Position numbers and translations under genes: made by a program. A stretch of 64,000 nt of DNA, taken from the NCBI RefSeq assembly GCF_021730395.1, contig NC_069362.1:92024001-92088000 (forward strand), in the 5' to 3' direction. The stretch is from Mercenaria mercenaria. Taxonomy: Eukaryota > Mollusca > Bivalvia > Venerida > Veneridae. Position 1 is the first letter of the stretch. Every line of letters starts with the position of its first letter. The notes beneath the pieces are model-generated. The model saw nothing but the letters and a program-made list of their open reading frames with translations. It was not told the origin of the DNA and searched no databases. Below, one piece after another: positions 35,521 to 47,127 of the stretch.

Positions 35521-37405
35521 CTTGTTACATTTTCTGTTCCGGTAATAGCTGTTCCGTGTTATCAGAATTTTGCTGTTCCGCGTTTTCTTGTTCCATTTCA
35601 TGTTCCGGTAATTTTTCGATCACTATTTTTGGTGACTGTTCCGCGTTTTCTGGAGGTTCTAACTTGCCATGCTTTCTCTCTGGTGTTACGTCTCCTGGCC
35701 TTGGGCGCTTTCTTCCGGGTTTGAGTGTGGATTGTCTATCGTTTTTCCTAACAACTCCAATATTTTGGTGGTCGAAGTATTGCGGCTTTAATGCCATTCG
35801 CATTCCGAGCTTGACAGACAAAATACGTATGCAATTTTTTTAAGTGAACACGAACAATTTTCCGAGGGATATAATCTAACCGTGTATATTGCTTTTGTGT
35901 TCATAATTGTGAAAGCACCAAGCTTTGGCGAGAAGGAGATGTGGTCTTGTTCCACTAACTGTTTTGCTCTTAAAACCCTTGTATTTGACGAATGTTCATT
36001 TTCAGGTTGTCTTAAAGTCTCAGAGCTTCTTATAAATTCATTATTTTTATAGAGGTAACCATGTCCTTTGCATGACAAACTAGTTTTCTTGACTCAAAAA
36101 CTTCAGTTGGTGTGCCAAACTTTTGGTAAGTTTCCAAGACCTGCCCTACCTCGTCTGCACTCCTCGGAATAAAATCCGTATATGAGCTTCAAGGACATCA
36201 TTAAACAATCCAATGGGACTTACAATCCAATGGGACTTCTTTCCAATTCTGGAAGACTTTCAATAGAAAATTGAAACCTTCTGATAGGTTTGTAGTTACG
36301 CCATTGTTTTCGTAAAAAGCACACTTGTTGCTAATTGAACAAAGCAGAAGTAGTCCAGCTTTGTTTCGACGTGGCGTTCAAAATATTTTATGAACCCTTC
36401 CTCCCATGAAGACTTTTTCTCTTGAATTATTGTTTGACATTCTGCTTTTGTCTTTGCTCTTAGGATATCATATAAATCGTTAATGTACCTTTTCCTGTGT
36501 ATTTTAGGGTAATTTTCTGCTATCCAGCGTTGTACATCGTGTCGCAAATGTCTCCAACAGCCCAACTGTGTTAGCGATGTCTGCTCTCTTATCGACCTTA
36601 CTATAGCCGATTCCATATCTGTCACTATCGGCAGGCCTTTAATATTTCTGACAAGGGAATTCAACTTTCGAAAGAAAGTGTCGTGTGTTTCTTGAAGTTT
36701 CCGCTCGTGTATTAAAAACATGCCTGCAACAACTGGGTTTTGTTCAAACATATTATGTTTGAATACAAGTGGGGATACATAAAATTCACCGAGAGAAAAG
36801 GTTGTATCATAGCTAAAAAAAGAAAGTCTGGGTCTTTCAATTTGGCTACAACATGTAATTCTTCAATCATCTCACTGTCACAAACTACAACACAGAGGTC
36901 TGGATATGTCGACATATATTGCACAAAGCTGCCCTCATACGCTAATTCGTGTGTATTATATATTGCGTCTCTTGAAAGCCGTACATCTTGCTGCTGTTTT
37001 GCTGATATTTTGGAGATTTTCTAGGAAGTGGTTTCCGCGATCCTAGATTGCTCCAACTGAAATGTAACCGAGTAGCTTGTGACAGTAATTTTAAACGAAA
37101 AACTTAGGTATCATTGTTAATAAAACAAGATCTGAAAATGAAACACATTCATGAGTGTTAACAAAATCTTACCTATGCCCATTCGTAGTCCAGTCAGTTG
37201 ACGTCAAAGGTTCAGCTTTGTAAACATAAATATCACCGCCTGATGGTCGAAATGGTATCTCACTGACGGTGTCTTTGCTTTTCAGCAATGTTAAGATCTC
37301 GTTCAAACACAAAGGGACATGTTTGAATAGTTTTTCATCATCTGGTATCATGGCTTGCGCCATGATGGCGACTCTAACTCTGACGTTGCTACGGAACGAC
37401 GTCAC
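35521..37405 (-). mobile_element. Mutator-like (MULE) DNA transposon remnant
   Basis: Read right to left. A first exon-like ORF (37405-37169) ends at a consensus donor (ag|gtaag) and an acceptor (tttcag) lies near 37060. Then come HELAYEGSFVQYMSTYPDLC and the transposase core FLIHERKLQETHDTFF, GLPIVTDMESAIVRSI (catalytic Asp) and LGCWRHLRHDVQRWI (C-x2-H), followed in another frame by LSEGFN and WKEVPLDC (third acidic residue). A SWIM-like zinc-finger part is present as LYPSENCSCSLKK, then a basic tail GRKRPRPGDVTPERKH and an ENAEQ-rich acidic C-terminus. Several frame changes and stops make it inactive. The first catalytic Asp motif (DTTF in relatives) reads MIQPF here. TIRs were not identified. 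Confidence 0.75.
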
Positions 37406-37429
37406 GTCTTAATTGTTACAATTTACGTT

Positions 37430-37890
37430 ATGACGTACACTATTTTTATTTGTTCTAAATAGCGAGTCCTAAATCTATTCCATAATTGTTCCGTAATTTA
37501 CTGTCCCGTAACAGTTACTAAAAATAGAAGTGTTCCGTGTTCCGTTTTTTTAAATTCCTGTTCCGTCAAAAATATACAGTTCCGTGTGCTAAATATGTTC
37601 TATTTTTAGATTTTTCTTTTGGAAAATCCGTTTTCTTTTGGAAAATCCGAAAAAATAATCTAAAAATAGCAGTGTTCCGTATGTTTTTTTTATTATTTTG
37701 AACTTATTCGTTATATATAGATCTATATATTTTCCGTTTATTCTAAAATAGTGGTAATGTTCCATATTTTGATACACTGTTCCGTATTTTTATTCTGTTC
37801 CATTCAAAATTATTCCGTAATATATGTTCCGTCTTTTTAATTTCTGTTCCGTATATTGTATTGTTTCATTCCATTCCGTTCCGTGTTTTA
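37430..37890. repeat. GTTCCGT-rich low-complexity region
   Basis: The heptamer gttccgt and variants (attccgt, gttccat) recur more than 15 times at irregular 10-40 bp spacing. A short duplication of cttttggaaaatccg occurs at 37615 and 37634. It borders the 5' side of the MULE. A similar gttccg-rich stretch lies inside its 3' coding end (35528-35650). Confidence 0.5.
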
Positions 37891-38277
37891 GTAATGGGCC
37901 CATCCGACGCTAATACGTTTTAATTCGTTAGGGCTGCGGAACGGATATAAAATGCAGAAACATATAGATTTTAGAAATATTCTAATATATCCTAAACATT
38001 ATTTGAAATATTGCAAATCATATAGCTAATGGCTACACTATACCAAGACATTATAAGTCAAAAACACTTAAAATAAGTTTTGAACAGTACCACAATAACA
38101 AATCTAATTCTAAATCTTATTAAATATTCTAAAATTGTATTAATTAAACTAAATTATTTTAAAACAAAAACAAATGCTTAATGATATTCAAAACTTCTAC
38201 GAAGATACTGATTGCCTTCTGACCGACACCTATAGTTGATGAAAACATTTTGCTAAAGAAATAATAATAACATCTTT

Positions 38278-38712
38278 AAGAAGATCATTTGGAAGCATAG
38301 AATACAACCAAGCAAATAAATAGCAGGCTCGGTTTGACTGAGTCTGTTAATGGGAGGAAATGAAATGTGAACCACCCCTCAGACCACCTAGCACCAGCTT
38401 AAGCAAAATTCTATAATAGTAAAAATGAATGGACTCAATGATCCCAAAGGACCAGAAAATATAACAACAATAAATCGGAGTACAGGGAGACTTTTTATAA
38501 TCATCACATGACGCATACAGACCGTTGTTGTGATAGTTGAAAAAAAACTGAAGATAATACTTTGGAAGTATAGAACACAACCAAGCAAAATGATAGCAGA
38601 CTTGGCTTGGTTGAGTCTGATAATGAGAGATAATGGAATGTGAAATTGCCCTCACGCCCCTTGCACTGGCTTAAACGGTGTTCTTTTATAGTAAAATTGA
38701 ATGGATTGGTTA
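38278..38712. repeat. Direct duplication, ~273-bp offset
   Basis: ttggaagcatagaatacaac, caagcaaataaatagcag and gaatggactcaatg-type segments at 38288-38440 recur at 38561-38710 (ttggaagtatagaacacaac, caagcaaaatgatagcag, gaatggattggtt). They are diverged and non-coding. Confidence 0.5.
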
Positions 38713-38869
38713 AAGTTGTTGAACATCTGAAGCTAAAATCATGACGAAATGTTTCAAAAAAAAAAATGGACTGCACACAATTTGAGGCAGCAGTGTTACA
38801 GGAATTACATTCTGCACGTGGCTTACGATATTTTGACTTTAATGCGACCTACTTGCTCCCTTGTCTGTC

Positions 38870-39430
38870 AGTAGACACAACATTGTGCGCACCAACTCTC
38901 CTCATCCCCTTGACACAATTTAATAAAACTTCACACAAGTGATCAGTTGTCAATGGTGCATGTTGGGTTCCTTCAGAAAAAAAGCAGAGTTACGGGACTT
39001 GTTTTTTTGTTACTATGTCTGCATATGCAATCTTGCGCGCGCCTAATCTCATGAACCCATGCATACAATTTTATGAAACTTCACACAAGTGATCAGTACC
39101 AACCCTAGTTGTGCATGGTACATGTTACGATCTTTTAGATAAATATTCCGCAGAGGTATGGGACTTTGTTTTTTGTTACTATGCTATATACATAGAGTCT
39201 GCATATGCAATCTCGTGCGCGCCTTATCTCCAGAACTATAGCACACAATTTAATGAAACTTCACGAAAGTGTTCAGTACCAGCTTTGCTTGTGCATGGTG
39301 CATGTAAAGTTCTTTCAGAAAAAAATTCTGCACAGTTATGGGATTTCGTTTTTTATAACTATACTATACCGGTATACATACAGTCCACATAATTATGCAA
39401 TCTTGTGTGTCTGTGCGTGCTGGGGTACAT
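38870..39430. repeat. ~165-bp tandem repeat, about three units
   Basis: Shared segments are caatttaatgaaacttcaca, aagtgatcagtaccaa, gtgcatggtgcatgt, gggactttgttttttgttac and ctgcatatgcaatcttg. The overlapping open frames at 39111-39474 are repeat read-throughs. Confidence 0.55.
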
Positions 39431-39483
39431 TTATCAGCTTCATGGATCGCTCTAGTTTGATGTGGTATCATTAAATGTAACTA

Positions 39484-40112
39484 AAATATTGGATTGTTTG
39501 AAAGTATGATCATGCCAATATTATCATATGGATCAGAAATATGGGGGTTTCATAAGCAACAGATATTGAAAAAGTACATCTAAAAATTCTAAAACAGCTA
39601 TTGGGTGTTCGACAACAGACTACTACCCCCGCTGTATTGGAAGAACTAGGCAGATGTCCATTATCAATAATACGCAGAATCAAAATGACCCAATACTAGC
39701 ATAGAATTAGTAAGACTCCAAATACATTAGCAGTATGTGTTAGATTCTAACGGTAATCCAATAAATAATTGGTCTAAAAATGTCAAAAATCTATTAGCTG
39801 ACTTAGGATACACATACCTGTGGAATGATGTAAATGCGATAACAATACATATCAATAATGTCATACAGAGACTTTGTGATCAATATTTTCAACAATAGTG
39901 TTCTGAGTTCAATTAGAGAGTAATAATATGTTCAAAAGTGACTTTGTTCAAGAAAAGTACCTCACTGTTATAGAAAATGAAAAGTATAGAAAAGCTTTAC
40001 CACGTTTGAGAACGGTTCTTCGCATAAATTAGCAACTGAAGAGGGGAGATATACAAACATTGATAGGAATCAACGTTTGTGTACCAAATGTAATATGCTT
40101 TTATGCTCTCGG
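39484..40112 (+). mobile_element. LINE C-terminal fragment
   Basis: Conceptual pieces are IMPILSYGSEIWGFH, EKVHLKILKQLLGVRQQTTT, PAVLEELGRCPLSIIRRIKM, FVQEKYLTVIENEKYRKALP and GRYTNIDRNQRLCTKCN. They are collinear with the region after the RT in a non-LTR ORF2. It has multiple frame changes and stops. Confidence 0.7.
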
Positions 40113-40775
40113 ATACCCGGCATGAATACTGTTGCATAAAAATACAATTGTCCACAGAGTACACACATAAAACAGTTAAACAGAAGTAATAACAATTTGA
40201 TAATTCCGATGTTGGTAAACCAAACAAATATTTTAAACACTGACTATTAATTCTAATGGGAAACCATTGATGTGAACACCTTGGAGAACCAAGTTTTTTT
40301 TTCTTTTCTAAAAACTCACTACAATCGTATATTGATAATTTAAAAGCATTTTTACCAATAAAATCATTTCGAAACTAAATATGCAAATTTACATTAACCA
40401 ATGAAATACCAGCATCCTTTCTTAACAACATAAATTATCAAGGATTTCAAACCTAAACAAGAGTTACTTTATAATGTCCTGATAAGCCTTAATATAATGA
40501 AAATATCTGGACAATATAGACAACATTTTATCTCCATAAAACCTTTTAATTCTTGACAGGTGTTTCTTGGGAAGGGAGCTATTTGTCAGAATAATTTGTA
40601 TATTTGATATATTGATAACGTAACACATAAGCACAGATAGTGTTTGACTCCCATTTCATGCTATCATTGCTATAATTATTGTTTAATTGCTATAAATTAT
40701 AGCATTTTAGTCATTTATGGACGATTGGGTTAATTACTGTGTTAGCTGGATCCCAGCATCAGACATTATGTTATA
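40113..40775. other. Intergenic, nothing recognised
   Basis: Non-coding sequence between the LINE scrap and the left end of the Harbinger element. No structure is supported. Confidence 0.3.
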
Positions 40776-41190
40776 TATGGGTGCATTCGGCATACAAACC
40801 CGTGTAACTCTGACTAGATCACCCGAGTTCACATGAGTGACACGAGTAACAATTGTAGTCCGAACGCTTTATCGAGTATCTGAAAATGATGGAGAACGTT
40901 ACCTATATGCTAACAGTTCAAAAGCTTCTGAGCTGTAACAATAGCAATAATAAAGAATCGTTGCTACTTTTGACACATAATGACTTCATTTTCCAAAATA
41001 AACAGCTGATCAGACGAGACAGTATCCCTCGTATCAGAAATTATGTTGAATTAGTGGACTATATGTTTTATGTATGCGATACAGTGCTGTTAGTTGATTA
41101 CATTGCCGCTGCGTGTATCTTACATAATGTTTGCATTTTCAATGACAATTAAATAAATGATTTTTGTGAAGAACCTAATAGCGAGCTCGA

Positions 41191-41740
41191 AGAGCAGGCC
41201 CAAAGGGCCTGCTCGAGAATCGAGCTTTACGGTAACGCAAGTATACTTTCACACTTGGTGATGGATTTGAAAAGTTTCGTCGGAAGTTTTAAAAAAGCGC
41301 ACCCTAGCGGACTGGTGCTTACAGGAAGTACTTCTTTCCGGAGTGAATACAGAACTTCATTCAATTGCTAAAAATTATTCATCACTCAACAATAATGAAA
41401 GAATGATTTCCAGTTGTTTGAAATAAATATTATTTGCATTTAAAAGATCAAGCATCGGCCAGAAAATGGAAAAAATGTTATTAATAAGCAGAAAGAAACG
41501 GGAACGCGGTAATGACGTCACCGTGACACCGGCTTCCCATACATTTTGCAACGTATGATATTCACTGTTATAGGCATGGTGACACTAAATGTAGACTTTT
41601 TCAAGTGAATAGGTTCTCCTGAATTCTTGTAACTAGTGAATAGTTTCTTTGTGACAAATAAATGATGCATACTATTTTTTAGATAAATCCGATTTCTTTG
41701 AGCTCGCTTTGAGGCTTTGCCTTAGTTCATATTATAGATA
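41191..41740. other. Interrupting sequence inside the Harbinger element
   Basis: It starts with a palindrome, gcaggcccaaagggcctgc (41195-41213), and separates two pieces that look like consecutive parts of the Harbinger transposase tail. It is probably a later insertion. No ORF is present and no clear terminal repeat was found. Confidence 0.35.
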
Positions 41741-42056
41741 TGTTTGATGACCATAATGAGGACAGACAGTCTGGTATCGTTGTTAGAGATGAACTGGTAC
41801 GACTTCTGTCAGAGTGAAAAATCAGACTGGATTATTATCAATCGACTTTTCAGATTCTGGGATCAAGTAATACTTGACTTGGAAAAAAATGTTTAGCCCA
41901 TAATGTTTAATAGACTAGAAATTTCTATTTTATGTTAATTTATACTTTAAATCATTTCCGAAGCAAGAATATATTAATCCTCTTATATCTTCACATGACT
42001 CTACTAACCCGGACCATTTCAAATTAAAAGGGTGTTTGGTATAATTATTTTTTTTT

Positions 42057-42329
42057 TCATTGTTGTGACTGAAATTCATTTAAGGAAACAGTGGAGCCCT
42101 GATCTGTTTTGCGGTGTTCAATCTGCACTGTTTGCCAAGACCCATTTATAGGAATCGCTCTGGACGGTAACCATTGCCACGCAAGTGTTAGAGAATCCCT
42201 TTTCCTCATTTGAAATGAATACCAGGGACAGTTGCTGATACATTTACCATTTTCAACTACTTTTGTATATCTTGACAGGTGATCGAATCCACAACTTTTA
42301 GCCAGGGACGTTGATATCACCATGTCCAT
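42057..42329 (-). CDS. Unknown 90-aa ORF inside the Harbinger element
   Basis: The peptide has protein-like composition (FDHLSRYTKVVENGKCISNC, PWYSFQMRKRDSLTLAWQWL). PIF/Harbinger elements usually carry a second, Myb-like ORF, but no Myb/SANT motif is visible here, so that link is only positional. It could be a decayed host exon or a chance frame. Not recognised. Confidence 0.25.
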   Translation of the reverse strand: MDMVISTSLAKSCGFDHLSRYTKVVENGKCISNCPWYSFQMRKRDSLTLAWQWLPSRAIPINGSWQTVQIEHRKTDQGSTVSLNEFQSQQ

Positions 42330-42639
42330 TGAAGAAATATGTTACGAAAATGAATAAGCTCAACTCTGCTGGCTGTCTCTATTCCCCTATGCTAATGAAT
42401 TTCTTTCCTTTTTTTTAATAAATTGTCTTTGTTTAAAATGACATAACTGATTTCACCATGCTCACAAATAGCACATAACAAACAGTATACTTTTTTTCAA
42501 ACTTTGTACGTAGTACAGCCATGAAATGTGCTAAATGTTTATTTGACTTTTAAAAGACCAAGTACCAGTTCTTGATGTTGTTCAATTGGGTTCAAAACCA
42601 TTTCCAACAATCTTATTGCCATATATGACTGACAGTCAC

Positions 42640-42850
42640 TAATGGTAACAAATGTTCACTCTCCCTGGCAAGCTTAGCAACCTAAGTGGCTTACCAGTAC
42701 ACTTTCATAAGGAACTGACAACTCTACATTCGTATGAACTGAGGTAGATTGCAAATGGCCATGGAAGGAATTTCTTCGCTAACCGGATCAAACCCGTGAC
42801 CTTTGGACCGGCAGTACAGTACATCAACTATTGAGCTAACTAGACAACAT
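42640..42850 (-). mobile_element. tRNA-derived SINE (minus strand)
   Basis: The reverse complement reads tagttagctcaatagttgat, with the B-box-like cacgggtttgatccggttag (42775-42850). A non-tRNA body follows to about 42640. The inserted target is the Harbinger interior. TSDs were not resolved. Confidence 0.5.
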
Positions 42851-43179
42851 ATGTGTCCATATGTGTCTGTGGAAAGATGGTTTGTCGGCAAGTAGGGAGG
42901 TTGATTTTTTACTTATAACTTCAACATCGATGTGTGACTTCTTTTGTGGATTATTTGTCCTTATCACTCATTATGTGTTCTTAAGCCTAGATGTTTTTCT
43001 CAAAGTTGTCCCTTGTGAACCTAGAAAGAAAACTTACAAGCTTTAAGAATCAGATCGAGGACCCTCGAAATATGCTTGACATGGATGTTGCTGTAAGAAG
43101 CAGATTTCTCAACCTATGTCATATTCAGCAGTATTTACAGATGGGGGCATGAATGCCAAAAGAGCATTTCAAAGTTACT

Positions 43180-44280
43180 CTGCATTTAGAAGAAAGTAAA
43201 AGGTTTTAAAAGAACAATGACAGCACACTCCACTATTTGAAGGCAATTGTCAATATGAATGATTTTCGGTTCTAGAACTGAAATAATGATTCAAGGATTA
43301 TTTGACTTGATTCTATGATCTAACTTAAAAACTCTGAATAGATATAAGAAGTTTTCAACCCAGTACCGCCCTTAGTTTTTAAAAATTAAATTAAATTTGA
43401 ACAGTCATTTTCTTACTGAAAAAGGGACATAACTTTGCCAAAATTAAAGTAATTGTTTTGGAACTTGATGCTTTTACCTTGCTTTACAACCCTGAAGACA
43501 TGTGAGAAATGTTAACCCATTAGTTTTGGAGATAGCAACTTGCATGCAAACACAACAAAATCTATGCACAAGAAAGAGGGCATAATTAACTTGTCCAAAA
43601 TAAAGGTTATGGGAATTGATGCCTTGTCCTTCCTTTACATCACTGGAGAAATGTATTGAAGTTTCAATCCAATATCTGAATTAGTTTCCGAGATAGTAAC
43701 TTTCATGCAAAACTTTAACCAGCTTCTTCTAAGTTTAAACAGTGGGGCATAACTTGGCCAAAGCTCAAGTAAGAGTTATGGAAGTTGATGTCATGTCCTT
43801 TACAACATGGAAGACATGTGTGAAGTTTCAACCCAGTATCTGCATTAGTTTTTTTAAAAAAAACTTGCATGCAAAACTTTAACCCCCAAAAGGGGTCTGA
43901 CTCAAGTAACAGTTATGAGGCTTGTGATATGTTGATGTGACCATATTTTACAGACCCGAAGAAATGTGTGAAGTTTTAACCAAACATCTGCATTAGTTTG
44001 GATGTACTAACTTGCAAGTAAAACTTAAAACTGCATTTTCTAAGTCCAAAAGGGGCATAATTTTGTCAAAATACGTATTAGAGTAATGAGACTTGATCAC
44101 CTGCGGTTAGTTAATGACCTTAAAAGTAAAAATAGGTTTCAAAGCAAATGTCTATAAATGAGACCCATAATTTACATAAGATATGTTCAAGAGTTATCTA
44201 ACTAGATTATTTTGGTAGGTCTGATGAGTGGAAAGACCTGCTTTAAGTTTCAATTCAATATCATCTGTGGTAACTGAGAT
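43180..44280 (+). repeat. ~145-bp tandem repeat array
   Basis: About six diverged units share aaaggg-cataacttg-ccaaa, gagttatgg-acttgatg, aagacatgtg-gaagtttcaa, cccagtatctgcattagttt and aacttgcatgcaaaacttta. They resemble the units that start in the AACAAGAG element at 63880-64000, so this is likely the core of such an element without recognisable ends. Confidence 0.55.
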
Positions 44281-44554
44281 AAAGCCTTGATAGTAATTGC
44301 ACCCAAACTTTTACCAGTCTACCAAAGACGCCATGTTTAAAGTGTTAATGCATTCGGATACGATCACACGGCTTTCCCAGCTTCAGGAGGTGGGTAGAAT
44401 TCGGGTGACACAACTACTACCGCCCGGGTTACACGAGTTATACTCGAGTAATACTCAGGGTGACTCGGGTTACTTCGAGTATGTATGCCGAACGCGCCCT
44501 ATAATAATAAAAGGGAACCAACTATTTGTTAGAGCAAGTACTCGTTGTAAAATA

Positions 44555-44700
44555 CCATGTTCGAATTTGAACCAATCAGAAACAAGTTTTATAAATAGCA
44601 CCAATCAAAGCTCACGCCTGCTTAGGTATAAATATGTAGATGGATGATAGAGTGATCATTCTGTATCAAGCGATAGAAGAAGACACACCGAGGATTCAAC
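44555..44700 (+). promoter_or_regulatory. Promoter-like cluster of CCAAT and TATA boxes
   Basis: Within 90 bp are aaccaatcagaaa, tttataaata, caccaatcaaag and gtataaatatg, in the order CCAAT, TATA, CCAAT, TATA. No ORF starts directly downstream. The nearest + strand coding start is the TRIM-like paralogue at 45515. AT-rich background could produce this by chance. Confidence 0.3.
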
Positions 44701-45514
44701 TAATAATTTATCCCAGTACTTTGATAAGGAAGTTATTGCAACTACACTGTCAGGGCGGATGAAGTTCATAGACTAAAGAAGAGTTGTAGAATTTCAACAT
44801 GGTTTTGAGCTATATGGCCAGCGCATAGGAGTTTTACCTTAAGGGTAGTTGAATGCTATAGACGAAAGCAAATATAGGCTGAGCATCGGAAAGCTGAGGC
44901 GGAGACATAGGTTTTGGTGATCTACTGAGAAAGTAGGAGAGTTCCAGCTTATAGCCAAATGCCATGGAACGTCTTGAACTTGTCTCGTATTCAATGTTAT
45001 GTAGAAACTAAAACTTGTGTTAGGTAGTGTACCTAACTACTTTATATCAATATCATTACACTCTGTAATTTTTTTTTTTCTTTATTTTTATGTAAAAATA
45101 ACTGTTAAAATTTTTGCAAATGTTAATATCAAACATAATGAGTATGTAAAAATTTGAAACTTATTCTTTCTACTTTATAAAGACAACTAAACTAATAGTA
45201 CCATGGCAAATGGTGGAAACCTCTACTCTTTTTTATCACAAATAATATTGTTAAATGAGTACATGTATCTGTTTTGATAATAACTAATAATTAATAATAA
45301 ATATATTTTCTGTAATATTCTATCTTCGCGAAGAATCGAATCAGGCAATAAAACATTGTTGTTTCCGTAGGAGTTGAACGGTGTTCTTTTAATTGTATAT
45401 TTTACTTGTAACATGAAAACTCATGGCATTTAGAATTGTTCATTACTTTACATGAAGTTATACAACTTTAGCTAGCGATATGTTATATAATAAAATGTTA
45501 ATATATGTATTAAC
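44701..45514. other. Upstream region of TRIM-like paralogue 2
   Basis: No coding region recognised. It is possibly 5' UTR or promoter sequence of the gene starting at 45515. Confidence 0.3.
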
Positions 45515-46393
45515 ATGGAGGCAAATGCAGATGTACCAATATCTATAAACGACTCTGACGAGGCGTTTGACAACTGTTGCATTCCATGTTCAAGGAATGG
45601 CGCAAATAAAGAAGCTACGAAATTCTGTCAAGATTGTGGATCGTACATTTGCAGTCAGTGTGTAAATGGTCATAGTAAATTTCCATCTTTACAATCACAT
45701 CATATTACGGATGGACCGGAGTGCAGTAGTGGACAAGAACTATTGACAGAACGTTGTAGCATACACCACGGACGGATTTTAGACAGATACTGCAAGGACC
45801 ATGATGAAGTTTGCTGTGAGGCATGCGTTACCATCAAACATAGGTAATTGTAAGTTTTCATGTTTAGAAAAGGTTTACATTAAACAACAGGAAAGCTTTC
45901 TGGAATACACATGTATTATAATTTTTTAATGTTATGTAAAGTATTACAGATCATTCATACAATATACTACTTTGACATAAAAGCAAAATCATAAGCATAC
46001 AGGTCAAAATGCAATGTGTAGAGGTTCATTTGAATTATAGTTTAAAGCTCTAAATCACGGTAGTTTGTCATCTTAAACAAGTCAGAAATCTTGACTCATA
46101 TTTGAAACTCATTTAACTTTACGTAATTTTTTCTACACTCTTTGTGTATGTCTGTATCGGGCTCAATAATCAACCGATCTACAGATGTTAAAACACGAAA
46201 AAATGCGTTATTCCTGCAGTTACAAAACTGTTATTTGAGAATAAAGAAATTCCGGATGACATTTCAGTTAAAAAATGATCATGTTCGGCCGTTTCATTTA
46301 CTATCAAAATTTATAAGGAATAACATAACCTGATGTCATTTAGATAACATCATCTAGATGAAATTTTTAGACATACGCTTGCTTGAACATGGG

Positions 46394-46513
46394 TTTGTGT
46401 TTCAGACTTTCATTCAGTTTGTGTTTCAAACTTTCATTTAGTTTGTGTTTCAAACTTTCTTTAAGTTTATGTTACAAACTTTCAAGTAGTTTGTGTTTCA
46501 AACTTACATTTAG
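46394..46513 (+). repeat. Five 24-bp tandem repeats in the paralogue-2 intron
   Basis: Five units of exactly 24 bp with consensus tttgtgtttcaaactttcat plus ttag. A period divisible by three keeps one frame open, reading LCFKLSFS repeatedly, but this lies inside the intron and is not coding in context. Confidence 0.75.
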
Positions 46514-47127
46514 TTACACACATTATGCGGCTCGAAAGAATAAAATCTGGAAAGAAGTCGCACTAAATCCTAAGGAGTGATATTTCGCCAATTAAATCCG
46601 ACCTCTTAATACTTTAAACCAAACTAAACAAGATATTTATGTCTAGACAAGAAAATGACACAATGAACTATAAACTGATAATCTATATAACTTTTGATGC
46701 TACATTTCAAATGCAAGCAAATGTTGTTGTTTTTTTTTTCAGGTCATGTGAAAATGTTAATGATTTAAATGAATCTGCAAAGAATATTGACGCGGAAGAA
46801 CACAGCGATACAAACGAATGTCTAAACAAAGTCATTTCACAAATTGTATTGGAAAAGGATAAAAGAAGCATTATCATGAGAATTAAAGAACTCGCAGAAG
46901 CCTCTAGAGAAGAAGTGCGGACCAAACATGATAAACTTGTAAATGTCGCTCAGGCTGATGTGAAGGAATTGGAGACCGTTTTGTCAGTGTCTGAAGAAAG
47001 TTCAAACCAGTTAAATACCAAAGGCCTAAATGAAGCACAAATGTTTGTAAAGATCAAAAATAGTGAATGGGTAGTCCGAGATGTGTCTGCATCAGTAGAC
47101 AACCTGTCGACTAATTGGCAACATATA

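Larger units (their letters stand above)
40779..44499 (+). mobile_element. PIF/Harbinger DNA transposon remnant with both ends
   Basis: The left end GGGTGCATTCGGCATACA and the inverse of the right end, GGGCGCGTTCGGCATACA, match at 16 of 18 positions. Both continue into a run of short cgagtaac/ctcgtgtaac motifs. The element is flanked by TAT at 40776-40778 and 44500-44502; a 3-bp target duplication fits PIF/Harbinger, whose usual site is TWA. Inside, 40886-41152 encodes a transposase C-terminus with VDYIAAACILHNVCIF, the LHN..C motif of this superfamily. After a stop the frame continues DFCEEPNSELEEQ, and RDELVRLLSE lies at about 41790-41812. Later insertions (a SINE and a tandem repeat) enlarge it to 3.7 kb. 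It is inactive. Confidence 0.7.

Noticed and set aside
44297-44647. 116-aa ORF
   Set aside because: It spans the Harbinger right end and flanking DNA and has no domain.
46394-46513. CRISPR-like array
   Set aside because: The 24-bp units are directly adjacent with no spacers, and the genome is eukaryotic.
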